NCBI GenBank assembly: GCA_028284635.1
Contig: JANQRJ010000033.1
Span: 1 to 64,000 of the forward strand
Length of the DNA stretch: 64,000 nucleotides
Origin: Pelagicoccus sp.
GTDB lineage: Bacteria > Verrucomicrobiota > Verrucomicrobiia > Opitutales > Opitutaceae
Reading direction: 5' to 3'
Shown here: positions 37,293 to 45,612 of the stretch, one piece after another
How the letters are laid out: every line of letters begins with the position of its first letter
Position numbering within the stretch: position 1 is the stretch's first letter
Program-made: the position numbers and the translations under genes
The notes under the pieces: model-generated
Databases searched by the model: none
What the model was told of the DNA's origin: nothing
Seen by the model: only the letters and a program-made list of their open reading frames with translations

Positions 37293-37409
37293 ATGGCTGA
37301 AATCACTACACTTGTTACTGATCTCGGTACCCTCTTCACCGCCGTCATTGGTCTGGCCGTCACGGTCACTGCCTTTTTTGTCGGTCGACGTTGGGTTAAG
37401 CGGATCTAG
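37293..37409 (+). CDS. Major coat protein (pVIII-like, 38 aa, no signal peptide, Pf3-like architecture)
   Basis: MAEITTLVTDLGTLFTAVIGLAVTVTAFFVGRRWVKRI: acidic N-terminus, one TM, basic C-terminus; followed by terminator-like hairpin. Confidence 0.8.
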   Translation: MAEITTLVTDLGTLFTAVIGLAVTVTAFFVGRRWVKRI

Positions 37410-37424
37410 TAGCCCCTTGAAACT

Positions 37425-37453
37425 GCCCGCCCCTGTGAGTATCGGGGGCGGGC
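37425..37453 (+). terminator. GC-rich hairpin gcccgcccc-tgtgagtatc-gggggcgggc after coat gene
   Basis: Perfect stem; expected attenuator position after the major coat gene. Confidence 0.7.
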
Positions 37454-37462
37454 TTGAGCCCA

Positions 37463-39109
37463 ATGAATCATGGAATATATAGTTTTTTCTCTCGGCTTTT
37501 TTGTGGGATACTTGCTGCTCTCTCCTTTGGATTGATTGCTTATTCTCAGGAATCGGGCGTGAATAGCGTCTCTTTTAGTGGCCATCACACCGGCTACGCT
37601 ACGGATTATGAGCTTACCTATACTGTTGGCTGGACCAAGTGGGGAGCTGGCTGCGTTACTATCGACTGGGTTAGCCTGGGCGGAACCGTTGACGATCCGA
37701 ATGTTTCTCCCACTTGGTCTTTGCGACGAGGTTATTTCGCCTACGAGAATTTCGATTTTGGATCATATATTTCGAATGGAGATTCGACTTGTCCTAACGC
37801 GAGTACCGGCTCTTTTTTGGGTGTTCGGGTTCATTTTATATTTGGCTCTCACGATGAGAAGAAGCTTTTGACCTTGTCCAATGAGCCAGACCCATGCGGT
37901 CCTGTTGATATAAGCGAGATGATAGTGAATCCGTCTCGCTATCAACGTGACTATGGCGTTTATAGAGGCTCTGAAACGCTTGAATTGCTCTATACTTTTT
38001 CTGTCCCTGCTTATGATGAAACTTTTTTTGAGTATCACGAGGACTACGAGTGCGAGCCGATCACGGTCTTTCGTCTTAACGACGCTCTTCCTGAAATTCC
38101 CGAGGCCCAGGGTATTCCTGATGCCCCAGATCCTCCTGCACCGCCTGAGGATCCTGACCCGGTTCCCGATGATGGCGGGCCTCTTGATTTCGAGGAGACT
38201 GATCTTGCGGGTGTGGTTGCGGATGCCTCGAAGTCTAATGCAGAGCAGATTTCCGAAGTTCTTTACGATCTTTCTCGATCGGAGGACGAGCGCCTGCAGG
38301 CGATTCAGGAAATTTTGGATGATATCAAGTCCACGAACGATGAGATAGCCGCCAAAGACCTTGATGTTGACGTTGATGTCGATGTTGATTCTCAGGGCAC
38401 CGAGGATCGCCTCGATGATGTCGTTTCCGAACTTCAGGAGCACAACGATCGCGAAGATGCGAGGGAGGCGAGAATTCAGTCTTTGATTGATTCAACTCCT
38501 GATGAGTCTGCTTTTATGGCTGCCGGGCAGTCTGCGGCTTCTGGTATTGTCGCGATTGTTCCGGAACTTGAATACGCCGGTCCTGATATTACGGGTGCTC
38601 CGCCGATTTTCCTTCTCGAGATAGGTTCGGTTTCGTGGAATCTCGACCCCTTCCAGTTTGAGGGCATGTCCGATCTTGCTGACTGGGTTCGTGCTGGATT
38701 TGCTTTCTTTTTCGTCATCGCTTTTGGCCGATGGGCTAGCGAGACGGGATCAGGTTACATTAAGGCGATCGCTTCCGCGAGGCAGGCTAAGGGCAACACT
38801 GTTGCGGGTACTGGTGGACAGGCTACAGGGCTCATTGCGGCTGGCTTGATCACCGCCGCTCTGGCTACGGCTACTCTCGCTTTGTATTCGTGGACCACAT
38901 ACGATATCGGTATTGGAACTGTCGCAGACGCTTTTGGCTGGAATCCCTTTTCTGGTGGAGGTGTCGTTTCTGGAGCGATTTACCTTCTTGATCGTTTCAT
39001 TCCTCTCGCCGCCTTTGTTGGCCTCCTCGTTGGTCAGATCATCTGGAGAATGGCGGCCGATACCGCTTTTCTCCTCGTTACAACCATTATTCGCTTCATC
39101 GTTCCATGA
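37463..39109 (+). CDS. pIII-like minor coat/adsorption protein
   Basis: Signal peptide MNHGIYSFFSRLFCGILAALSFGLIAYSQ, extracellular domain, Pro/Asp-rich linker, C-terminal TM segments; position after coat gene. Confidence 0.75.
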   Translation: MNHGIYSFFSRLFCGILAALSFGLIAYSQESGVNSVSFSGHHTGYATDYELTYTVGWTKWGAGCVTIDWVSLGGTVDDPNVSPTWSLRRGYFAYENFDFGSYISNGDSTCPNASTGSFLGVRVHFIFGSHDEKKLLTLSNEPDPCGPVDISEMIVNPSRYQRDYGVYRGSETLELLYTFSVPAYDETFFEYHEDYECEPITVFRLNDALPEIPEAQGIPDAPDPPAPPEDPDPVPDDGGPLDFEETDLAGVVADASKSNAEQISEVLYDLSRSEDERLQAIQEILDDIKSTNDEIAAKDLDVDVDVDVDSQGTEDRLDDVVSELQEHNDREDAREARIQSLIDSTPDESAFMAAGQSAASGIVAIVPELEYAGPDITGAPPIFLLEIGSVSWNLDPFQFEGMSDLADWVRAGFAFFFVIAFGRWASETGSGYIKAIASARQAKGNTVAGTGGQATGLIAAGLITAALATATLALYSWTTYDIGIGTVADAFGWNPFSGGGVVSGAIYLLDRFIPLAAFVGLLVGQIIWRMAADTAFLLVTTIIRFIVP

Positions 39110-39234
39110 CTGAAATTCTCGTTCCTGATGCCGGCGAAATCTTCTGGATGGGTCTTGTTCTTGGTGCGACCGTTCGGGCCGTTCGCGTAGCTGTTGTTTG
39201 GATACGCGGCAGAGGTGGATCCGTTCTCGACTGA
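39106..39234 (+). CDS. Small membrane protein (candidate minor coat, 42 aa)
   Basis: MTEILVPDAGEIFWMGLVLGATVRAVRVAVVWIRGRGGSVLD; ATGA overlap with pIII-like stop, TGATG overlap with zot start. Confidence 0.6.
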   Translation: MTEILVPDAGEIFWMGLVLGATVRAVRVAVVWIRGRGGSVLD

Positions 39235-40095
39235 TGGCTATTCATTTCGTCAGCGGCAAGCCGGGAGGCGGCAAGACCCTTTACGCTGTTCGGCTCATTA
39301 TCGAGGAGCTCATCGGCTCTGAACGTCATATTGTCACCAATGTACCCCTCGATTTGCCCAGGCTTAAAGACCGGCAAGGAATGCCTTCATTACATTTCGC
39401 AGCATCGCAAGCTTTGCGACGATATCATTCCGATCACCCAGGCCGTGGGCAACGTCGACAAGCAGTTTCGATCAATCGCTCAGGATTTCTCGGTGATCCG
39501 CAACGAGTACACTGCGAAGTACGGCATCTTCAAGGGGCGTGGCCGCTTCGTTCGTAAGACTTTCGATTCGTTCACCGGCGATTCCCAGCGGCAGGTTCCC
39601 TTCGAGACGGCCTCCTTTCGTCTCGATGCTGCCGGCGTTGCCTCTTGCTACAACACTTCGGCCGGCGTCGGAGTTCTCAACCGAGGCGAAGGCGACAAGC
39701 TCAAGCCGGCGAAAGGAATCCCAATCATGGCCGTCATCCCTTTTCTGGCCGTCGTGGTTGTAGTTGTTACGTTGATACCGAAGATCGCTTCGAGTCTCTT
39801 CGCCGACAACATAGCCGATCGCGTTCCCACGGTGGCTCAGGCTTCGGCGTATCCTCAAACCTCGATCTCCGCCTCTCCCGCTGAGTCTCAGGTTTCAGTC
39901 GAAGTTGAGTCTGATCCCGAACCCGAGTCTGACCCTGTTTTCTGGACGGGCATGATGAAGGAGGACGGGATTATCCGCATTTGGCTCTCCGATGGTCGCC
40001 GCCTTAGCACGTCTCGCCTCTCGGATGGCATCACTTCGGTCACCCGGGATTACGTGGTCGTTGATGGTGAGAGGATCTACAAGCCCGTCCGATGA
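39234..40095 (+). pseudogene. zot: Zot-family (pI-like) assembly ATPase with apparent internal frameshifting deletion
   Basis: Frame A: MAIHFVSGKPGGGKTLYAVRL...VTNVPLDLPRLKD; frame B: GKECLHYISQHRKLCDDIIPITQAVGNVDKQFRSIAQDFSVIRN...TM...; segment expected to hold Walker B absent. Confidence 0.8.
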
Positions 40096-40250
40096 ACCGT
40101 TTGAGGCTTCTTCTTTTTCTTCGTTACGTCGCCAATCCTCGCTCTCCGAACAGCTGTCTTTGGCTTCGGCTTCTCCTCGATCGTAGATCGCCTCTATCTG
40201 CGGAGTTTGCTCAAGACACTGTTGATCCTGACGATAGTACTTGTCGTTAG
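40092..40250 (+). CDS. Small hypothetical phage protein (52 aa)
   Basis: ATGA start-stop overlap with zot; otherwise no recognised features. Confidence 0.35.
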   Translation: MNRLRLLLFLRYVANPRSPNSCLWLRLLLDRRSPLSAEFAQDTVDPDDSTCR

Positions 40251-40253
40251 GTC

Positions 40254-40469
40254 ATGAATACATTTTCCGATTCCGAACTCTTGGATATGCTGACTGATAG
40301 TGAGCTTGATTTTTTTGGTGACTGTTGGGTTGACGCTGTTGTTGCTGTCAGGCTCCGAGCTCGCTCGAGCGTTCCGTTTCTCCAGCGTGCTTGTCGCATT
40401 GGCCATGGAAGGGCGGTTCGCCTTCGTGAGGCGCTTTTGCGTCTTGGCTTCGTCTCCGATGAGTCCTGA
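40254..40469 (+). CDS. Stand-alone FtsK gamma-domain-like protein (candidate XerD activator)
   Basis: WVDAVVAVRLRARSSVPFLQRACRIGHGRAVRLREALLRLGFVSDE aligns gap-free with FtsK gamma [46 protein letters not shown]. Confidence 0.8.
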   Translation: MNTFSDSELLDMLTDSELDFFGDCWVDAVVAVRLRARSSVPFLQRACRIGHGRAVRLREALLRLGFVSDES

Positions 40470-40628
40470 GCGTGAATCCTGCCCCGCTGGCGAAGCGAAC
40501 ATTCCATCTGCAGGGTCAAGAGGAAGAGCGCAGCGGCTCTTGATGCTGCGGATAAGATTGAATGCGGGCGGGGAGGATGGCCCTTGTCTTTCGGCTTTGG
40601 AGTCGAAAGGCGACGCGAGCTGCTAGCC

Positions 40629-40895
40629 ATGCAGTATCCGCTTTCCTTTTACGCCAAGCGAAATGCTGAAATTCGGCGTCTATGGTCTGCCGGCAGCAAT
40701 CTCGAGTATCTTTGCGATCGCTTTGGTTTGAAGGATCATCGCATGAGGCAGATTCTTGGATTGCCTCGTACCGATCCTAGACCTCCCGGTCCTCGCAGTC
40801 CGGACCAGCTCCTCAGAGAGCTCGATTTGACGGCCTATCGCGTTCGTGGGGCTCTTTTACGTTCTACGGGTTCCTGGCCCTACCCTAGTTGCTAA
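40629..40895 (+). CDS. Putative HTH DNA-binding phage protein
   Basis: RNAEIRRLWSAGSNLEYLCDRFGLKDHRMRQIL HTH-like; start at 40629 in ORF 40584..40895. Confidence 0.5.
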   Translation: MQYPLSFYAKRNAEIRRLWSAGSNLEYLCDRFGLKDHRMRQILGLPRTDPRPPGPRSPDQLLRELDLTAYRVRGALLRSTGSWPYPSC

Positions 40896-40909
40896 AACTT
40901 GATAGCTTT

Positions 40910-41440
40910 TTAGTTCAGCATCCGTGCTAGTGTTGATTCCAGATCGCCCTTTTTGTAGCTAGACGCAGACTGTACTCGTTCAAGTCTGAATCCCACATGA
41001 TCGGCTAGTTCATTAATGAATCTATCGCGTTCTATTCTCTCTTTTCGTTTGTGGCTTCTGTCATCCAATTCGAGGCCACCCACGATTTTAGAGGAAGATC
41101 TCTCCACTAGTACGAAGTCTATATGACGCGATTTTACCCTGTTTCTAAGTATCGACCGTTCTTTGAATGGGATCTTATTGTCGACTCCGATTAGGTCTTC
41201 GAGCCTGACTTTAATGCATATCGTGTGTGTTTTCGGCACTGCATTCTCAAGTTCCTTGTGGAACCTCAATTCGTTTTCTGTCAGCAAGTAATCCGATTTT
41301 TCGTAGCTATCTAGACTGCCTGCCTTTTTGCAAAAAAAACCTTTTCGTATCCATAAATATCTTACAATTGCACATGCAGCTACAGCTAGGCACGCAAAGG
41401 CGATGGGTTGGATTAAGTCGACTGCTAGCTGTTCTTTCAC
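40910..41440 (-). CDS. DUF2726-like protein with N-terminal TM (PD-(D/E)XK-like fold family), candidate moron
   Basis: LLTENELRFHKELENAV...RLEDLIGVDN...SRHIDFVLVERSSSKIVGGLELDDRSHKRKERIERDRFIN. Confidence 0.7.
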   Translation of the reverse strand: MKEQLAVDLIQPIAFACLAVAACAIVRYLWIRKGFFCKKAGSLDSYEKSDYLLTENELRFHKELENAVPKTHTICIKVRLEDLIGVDNKIPFKERSILRNRVKSRHIDFVLVERSSSKIVGGLELDDRSHKRKERIERDRFINELADHVGFRLERVQSASSYKKGDLESTLARMLN

Positions 41441-41496
41441 GTTTTTGAGAGACGGGAATTAACATCTCGCTCTTAATCGGCAGCCCTTTGCTTCAG

Positions 41497-41712
41497 CTAC
41501 TTTCGCCCTATTTTTACGAACTCGGCCAGTGCTACATGAAAGTTGCACGGCTTCATTTCGCTGATCGCCTCGAGTATGTCGGCAGTTAGGCCTGCAGCTG
41601 AGTTTTTTCCAAGAGAATCTGCCAAGTCGTTTAGGTGCTCCAGTGTGGATTCTCTTATCATTATCGAATGAAGCCGTGCTTTAGCTGTTTTTCTTGGTGT
41701 CTCTACGGGCAT
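41497..41712 (-). CDS. Small RHH/Arc-like DNA-binding protein (candidate phage repressor)
   Basis: RLHSIMIRESTLEHLNDLADSLGKNSAAGLTADILEAI; opposite strand to structural genes, next to att site. Confidence 0.55.
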   Translation of the reverse strand: MPVETPRKTAKARLHSIMIRESTLEHLNDLADSLGKNSAAGLTADILEAISEMKPCNFHVALAEFVKIGRK

Positions 41713-41837
41713 GGTGTTTTTGCTCTAGAAAATTTGCAGATCGCGGGTGAATTTTACCATAATCTGCTTGACTTGGATACGGTTATGATTAGCCGTTCTT
41801 AAGAGTAAAATCCGAGCATATTAGCACGAAAAATAGT

Positions 41838-41865
41838 GCAAATCACACTATACATTGTGCGAAAT
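41838..41865 (-). other. Right prophage junction: ATTTCGCACAA-TGTATA-GTGTGATTTGC on minus strand (degenerate XerD arm)
   Basis: Shares XerC arm core and 6-bp central region with 35885-35912. Confidence 0.8.
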
Positions 41866-41937
41866 GTTGAGATCCTGAATTCTCCTCAAACCGTTTTACA
41901 ATTGAGCGTCCAACCAAACGCAATGCGGCTGGTGGCA

Positions 41938-42459
41938 TTACGCCTCCTCGTTTCTCAAGGCCTCTATGGTCTCGGCTGCCTTGATAGCGCCGCGGTCCAT
42001 GACTTGTCGGAGCGTCTCGAAAACATCACTACGTGGGGAAACGGCTTTGCCGTGCGTCTCGACCTTGAAGTCGGCAACCTGCTCGCCGGAACCGGATACG
42101 GTCAATTGGATGACGGCTTTGAAGTCGGCGTTGCCAACGACATCCCCGAAGACTCGTCGCGTGGCCGCGCTGCCTGGATCGAAATAGACGATCGTTCCTG
42201 CCACTTGAATCGCTGGATCGCGACTCGTCTCGGCAGATCGGGCCACATAGAATGCTGGATCGAGCTGCGTTAAGCGAAATGCCACCTGGTCCGCGAAACT
42301 CGCGCCCAACGCTGGATCGCTGCTTTCGAAATCCAGTACAAGGAAGTTCTTGAAATCGGAAATCCGCACGAACGGATTCACATTGGAAGCCGTCGTTCTA
42401 CAGCCGAATAGCATAACGGCGAAAATCGTGGCTGTTGTGATGTTGCGAGCTATCGACAT
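41938..42459 (-). CDS. Putative lipoprotein, DUF4410-like
   Basis: Lipobox-like FAVMLFGCRTT; length and composition of exported protein. Confidence 0.55.
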   Translation of the reverse strand: MSIARNITTATIFAVMLFGCRTTASNVNPFVRISDFKNFLVLDFESSDPALGASFADQVAFRLTQLDPAFYVARSAETSRDPAIQVAGTIVYFDPGSAATRRVFGDVVGNADFKAVIQLTVSGSGEQVADFKVETHGKAVSPRSDVFETLRQVMDRGAIKAAETIEALRNEEA

Positions 42460-42507
42460 GAGTAAGTCTGGCGGAGCGCGGCGCCTCTTCAGTTGGTGTC
42501 ACCTAAC

Positions 42508-42585
42508 CGTCCAAACTCTTTTGAGTTCGGCTACTGAAATGATCTTCGTGCAGTCGAGGTAGCCGAACTCGAAAGAGTTTGGACG
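42508..42585. repeat. Inverted repeat 'cgtccaaactcttttgagttcggctac...gtagccgaactcgaaagagtttggacg'
   Basis: Complementary arms read directly. Confidence 0.85.
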
Positions 42586-42597
42586 GAATCCCCTGTT

Positions 42598-43851
42598 TCA
42601 ATAACGCTTGCCTGGCCTCGAAGATTGCTCGAGATTCTCCAGCAGCCACTGGGAAACGCCGCCTTTGCTCGGCTGGTCTAGGAGGTTGCGGAGTTCGGCG
42701 GCCCAGTTACGGGTTTGCTTCAAGCGCTCCACGTTTTCTATACAGTCGGTTATCTCGTCGGCGAGGCGCTTCCTGTTTGCCGCTCCTTGTACGTATTCCG
42801 GATACAGCGGCTTTTTGAGTAACAGATTGGCGATTCCAATATATGGAATCTTCACCAACAGCCGCCCCATGGCATATGTTATGGGATGAGTTCGGTAGAC
42901 TATTGCGCCGGGGATATTGGCCAGAGCGCAGTTGAGCGACATGGTGCCGGAGCTGGTGAGGACGGCTCGGGCTCCGATGGCATCCGTGTTTGGACGAAAC
43001 GTGATATGACGCGCGAGATCGCCATAGTTCTTGAGAATGGATTCGAGCAGCTCCAGCAGATCCTCTGAGGCATATATGCAAGTGGCGGTGAGCGATTTTC
43101 GGCGAGACACGCATTCGCGAAAAGCGCCGAACAAAACAGGCGCTATCCGCCCTATCGCCGCTTTGCGGCTTCCGGGCAGCAAGAGAATCGGGGCGCTCGG
43201 GTCATAGTGTACGGGCAGGTCGTATTCGCTGGAAACGAAGGGATGGCCAACGAAACGGGTTTCCAGCCCTGTGTTATTGAAGACCTCGACTTCGAAAGGA
43301 AATATAACGCCTAGAGAGTCTAGCATCCTCCCCATATCGAACTTGCGTTTTTCCTTCCAAGCCCAGACTTGCGGACTGATATAGTAAAGCAGCTTTGTCG
43401 AGCCTCCCGCTCGGCTAGCGATCCCCTCTTCGAACAGCTTTTTCGCGATACGAAGATTCATGCCGGGATAGTCGACGAAACATACGGCGCGAGGCTTGTG
43501 TTCGCGAATCCAGCGCAACACTTCCTCGAATAGGCTTTTGAGCTCCTTGTAGTGCTTGAGCACTTCGAAAAATCCGACAACTGAATACTGGGTCAAGTCG
43601 AAGAGCAGTTGGGCTCCTGCGGCTTGCAGGTGGCGGCCGCCCAGGCAGCAGACTTTCAAGTCTGGCTCGCGATCGAGAGCGCCGCGAATCATGCGAGCGG
43701 CGTGTTCGTCGCCAGAGTGTTCGCCAGCGATGACCAGGACGTCGACCGAATCCGAGACCGGTGGCGGAAAGGAAAAAGCGAGCTGGGCGGGTTCCGTCAC
43801 AGTAGAAATCTGGATTCTGGTTGAAGCTTGAAAGCAGTTCCAAAAGACCAA
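42598..43851 (-). CDS. lpxB: Lipid-A-disaccharide synthase (true start probably internal)
   Basis: VLVIAGEHSGDEHAARMI; VGHPFVSS; LLPGSRKAAIGRIAPVL; SSGTMSLNCALANIPGAIVYRTHPITY. Confidence 0.9.
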   Translation of the reverse strand: MVFWNCFQASTRIQISTVTEPAQLAFSFPPPVSDSVDVLVIAGEHSGDEHAARMIRGALDREPDLKVCCLGGRHLQAAGAQLLFDLTQYSVVGFFEVLKHYKELKSLFEEVLRWIREHKPRAVCFVDYPGMNLRIAKKLFEEGIASRAGGSTKLLYYISPQVWAWKEKRKFDMGRMLDSLGVIFPFEVEVFNNTGLETRFVGHPFVSSEYDLPVHYDPSAPILLLPGSRKAAIGRIAPVLFGAFRECVSRRKSLTATCIYASEDLLELLESILKNYGDLARHITFRPNTDAIGARAVLTSSGTMSLNCALANIPGAIVYRTHPITYAMGRLLVKIPYIGIANLLLKKPLYPEYVQGAANRKRLADEITDCIENVERLKQTRNWAAELRNLLDQPSKGGVSQWLLENLEQSSRPGKRY

Positions 43852-44790
43852 CTACATCGCAGCCCGTTCACGGATCTGCTGGGTGATGGTGATGGCGAGT
43901 TCCAGAGCGGTCTTGCCGAGTTCGCCTCCGACTTTAGGCTGCTGGAGCTGGCTGACGCTTTGCGCGAAGCTGGCGAGCTCGAGCTTGAGGGGCTCGCCCT
44001 TCTCTATCGGGACCTCTACGGTGTTGAGCTGGCCTTGCTCGATTTTGACGACATGCCCGGCCTGGTTCATGAAGTCGAGGGAAAGGTACCCGCTGGGCTG
44101 GAAGACGCGAATCTCGCGCAGCTTCTTGCTGCTGACCCGGCTCGTATTCAAATTCGCAACACAGCCGTTTTCGAATTCGATACGGGCGTTGGCGATATCC
44201 TCGGTGGGCGAAAGGGCGCTGACCCCGACGCTTTGCACCAGCTTGACGGAAGACTTGACGAGCTGAAGCACGACGCCGATGTCGTGGATCATCAGGTCGA
44301 GGGTGACTCCTACTTCCGTTCCGCGCGGCTGGTAGGGAGCTAGCCGGTCGGCGGTGATGAATTTCGGCTGGGCGACTTCCTTCTCCAGGAAGCTCATAAC
44401 GGGGTTGAAGTGCTCGATGTGGCCGACCTGTACGAGCAGGTTGGCGGCCTTCGCCTTTTCCAGGATATCGGCGGCCTCTTCCAGCGACTGGCATATCGGC
44501 TTTTCGATAAGCAGGTGGCAACCGCCAGCGAGGAGCGGGAGCGCGACTTCGTGATGCTTGTCAGTGGGGACGACGATACTGACCGCATCGCACGCTGCGG
44601 CAAGCTCCTCGAGCGTATCGAAGATGGGGCAGTCGAACTTGGTGGCAATCTCCCCTGCCCGCTCCGTATTGGTTTCGTAAATACCGACGAGTTCGACCTC
44701 TTCGAGTTCGCTATAGATTCTGGCGTGATGCTGGCCGAGATAGCCTACGCCGGCTACGCCGCATTTGAGTTTGGTTTGGTTATCAGGCAT
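43852..44790 (-). CDS. Gfo/Idh/MocA-family oxidoreductase adjacent to lpxB
   Basis: CGVAGVGYLGQHHARIYSEL; LIEKPICQSLEEA; GHIEHFNP. Confidence 0.9.
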   Translation of the reverse strand: MPDNQTKLKCGVAGVGYLGQHHARIYSELEEVELVGIYETNTERAGEIATKFDCPIFDTLEELAAACDAVSIVVPTDKHHEVALPLLAGGCHLLIEKPICQSLEEAADILEKAKAANLLVQVGHIEHFNPVMSFLEKEVAQPKFITADRLAPYQPRGTEVGVTLDLMIHDIGVVLQLVKSSVKLVQSVGVSALSPTEDIANARIEFENGCVANLNTSRVSSKKLREIRVFQPSGYLSLDFMNQAGHVVKIEQGQLNTVEVPIEKGEPLKLELASFAQSVSQLQQPKVGGELGKTALELAITITQQIRERAAM

Positions 44791-44816
44791 GGTTTGAAGA
44801 TCGGGCGGTGATTCTC

Positions 44817-44907
44817 GTAGCCGAACTCGACAGAGTTTGGATAACGGGTTAGGACCAAATGGCTTCGCTGTCGCCCTTTCGGCCTCGGTACTGTCGAGTT
44901 CGGCTAC
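44817..44907. repeat. Inverted repeat 'gtagccgaactcgacagagtttgg...actgtcgagttcggctac'
   Basis: Same family as 3997 and 42508 elements. Confidence 0.75.
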
Positions 44908-44928
44908 CAGGCCGTTTGTGAAACGGGT

Positions 44929-45604
<676 letters not shown>

Positions 45605-45612
<8 letters not shown>

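Larger units (their letters stand above)
35885..41865. mobile_element. Integrated filamentous phage (inovirus) prophage at the dif site
   Basis: ssDNA-binding protein, HUH Rep, 38-aa coat, pIII-like adhesin, Zot homologue, FtsK-gamma-like protein, RHH regulator, flanked by dif-like sites. Confidence 0.9.

Noticed and set aside
39331-40095. Treating the Zot C-terminal ORF as an independent gene with TTG start, or as programmed frameshift product
   Set aside because: It begins mid-domain, and joining the two frames still lacks the Walker B segment, so a deletion (or assembly error) explains it better.
40300-40626. 108-aa ORF overlapping the FtsK-gamma-like gene
   Set aside because: Different frame with no domain similarity; the 40254 frame has the strong gamma-domain match.
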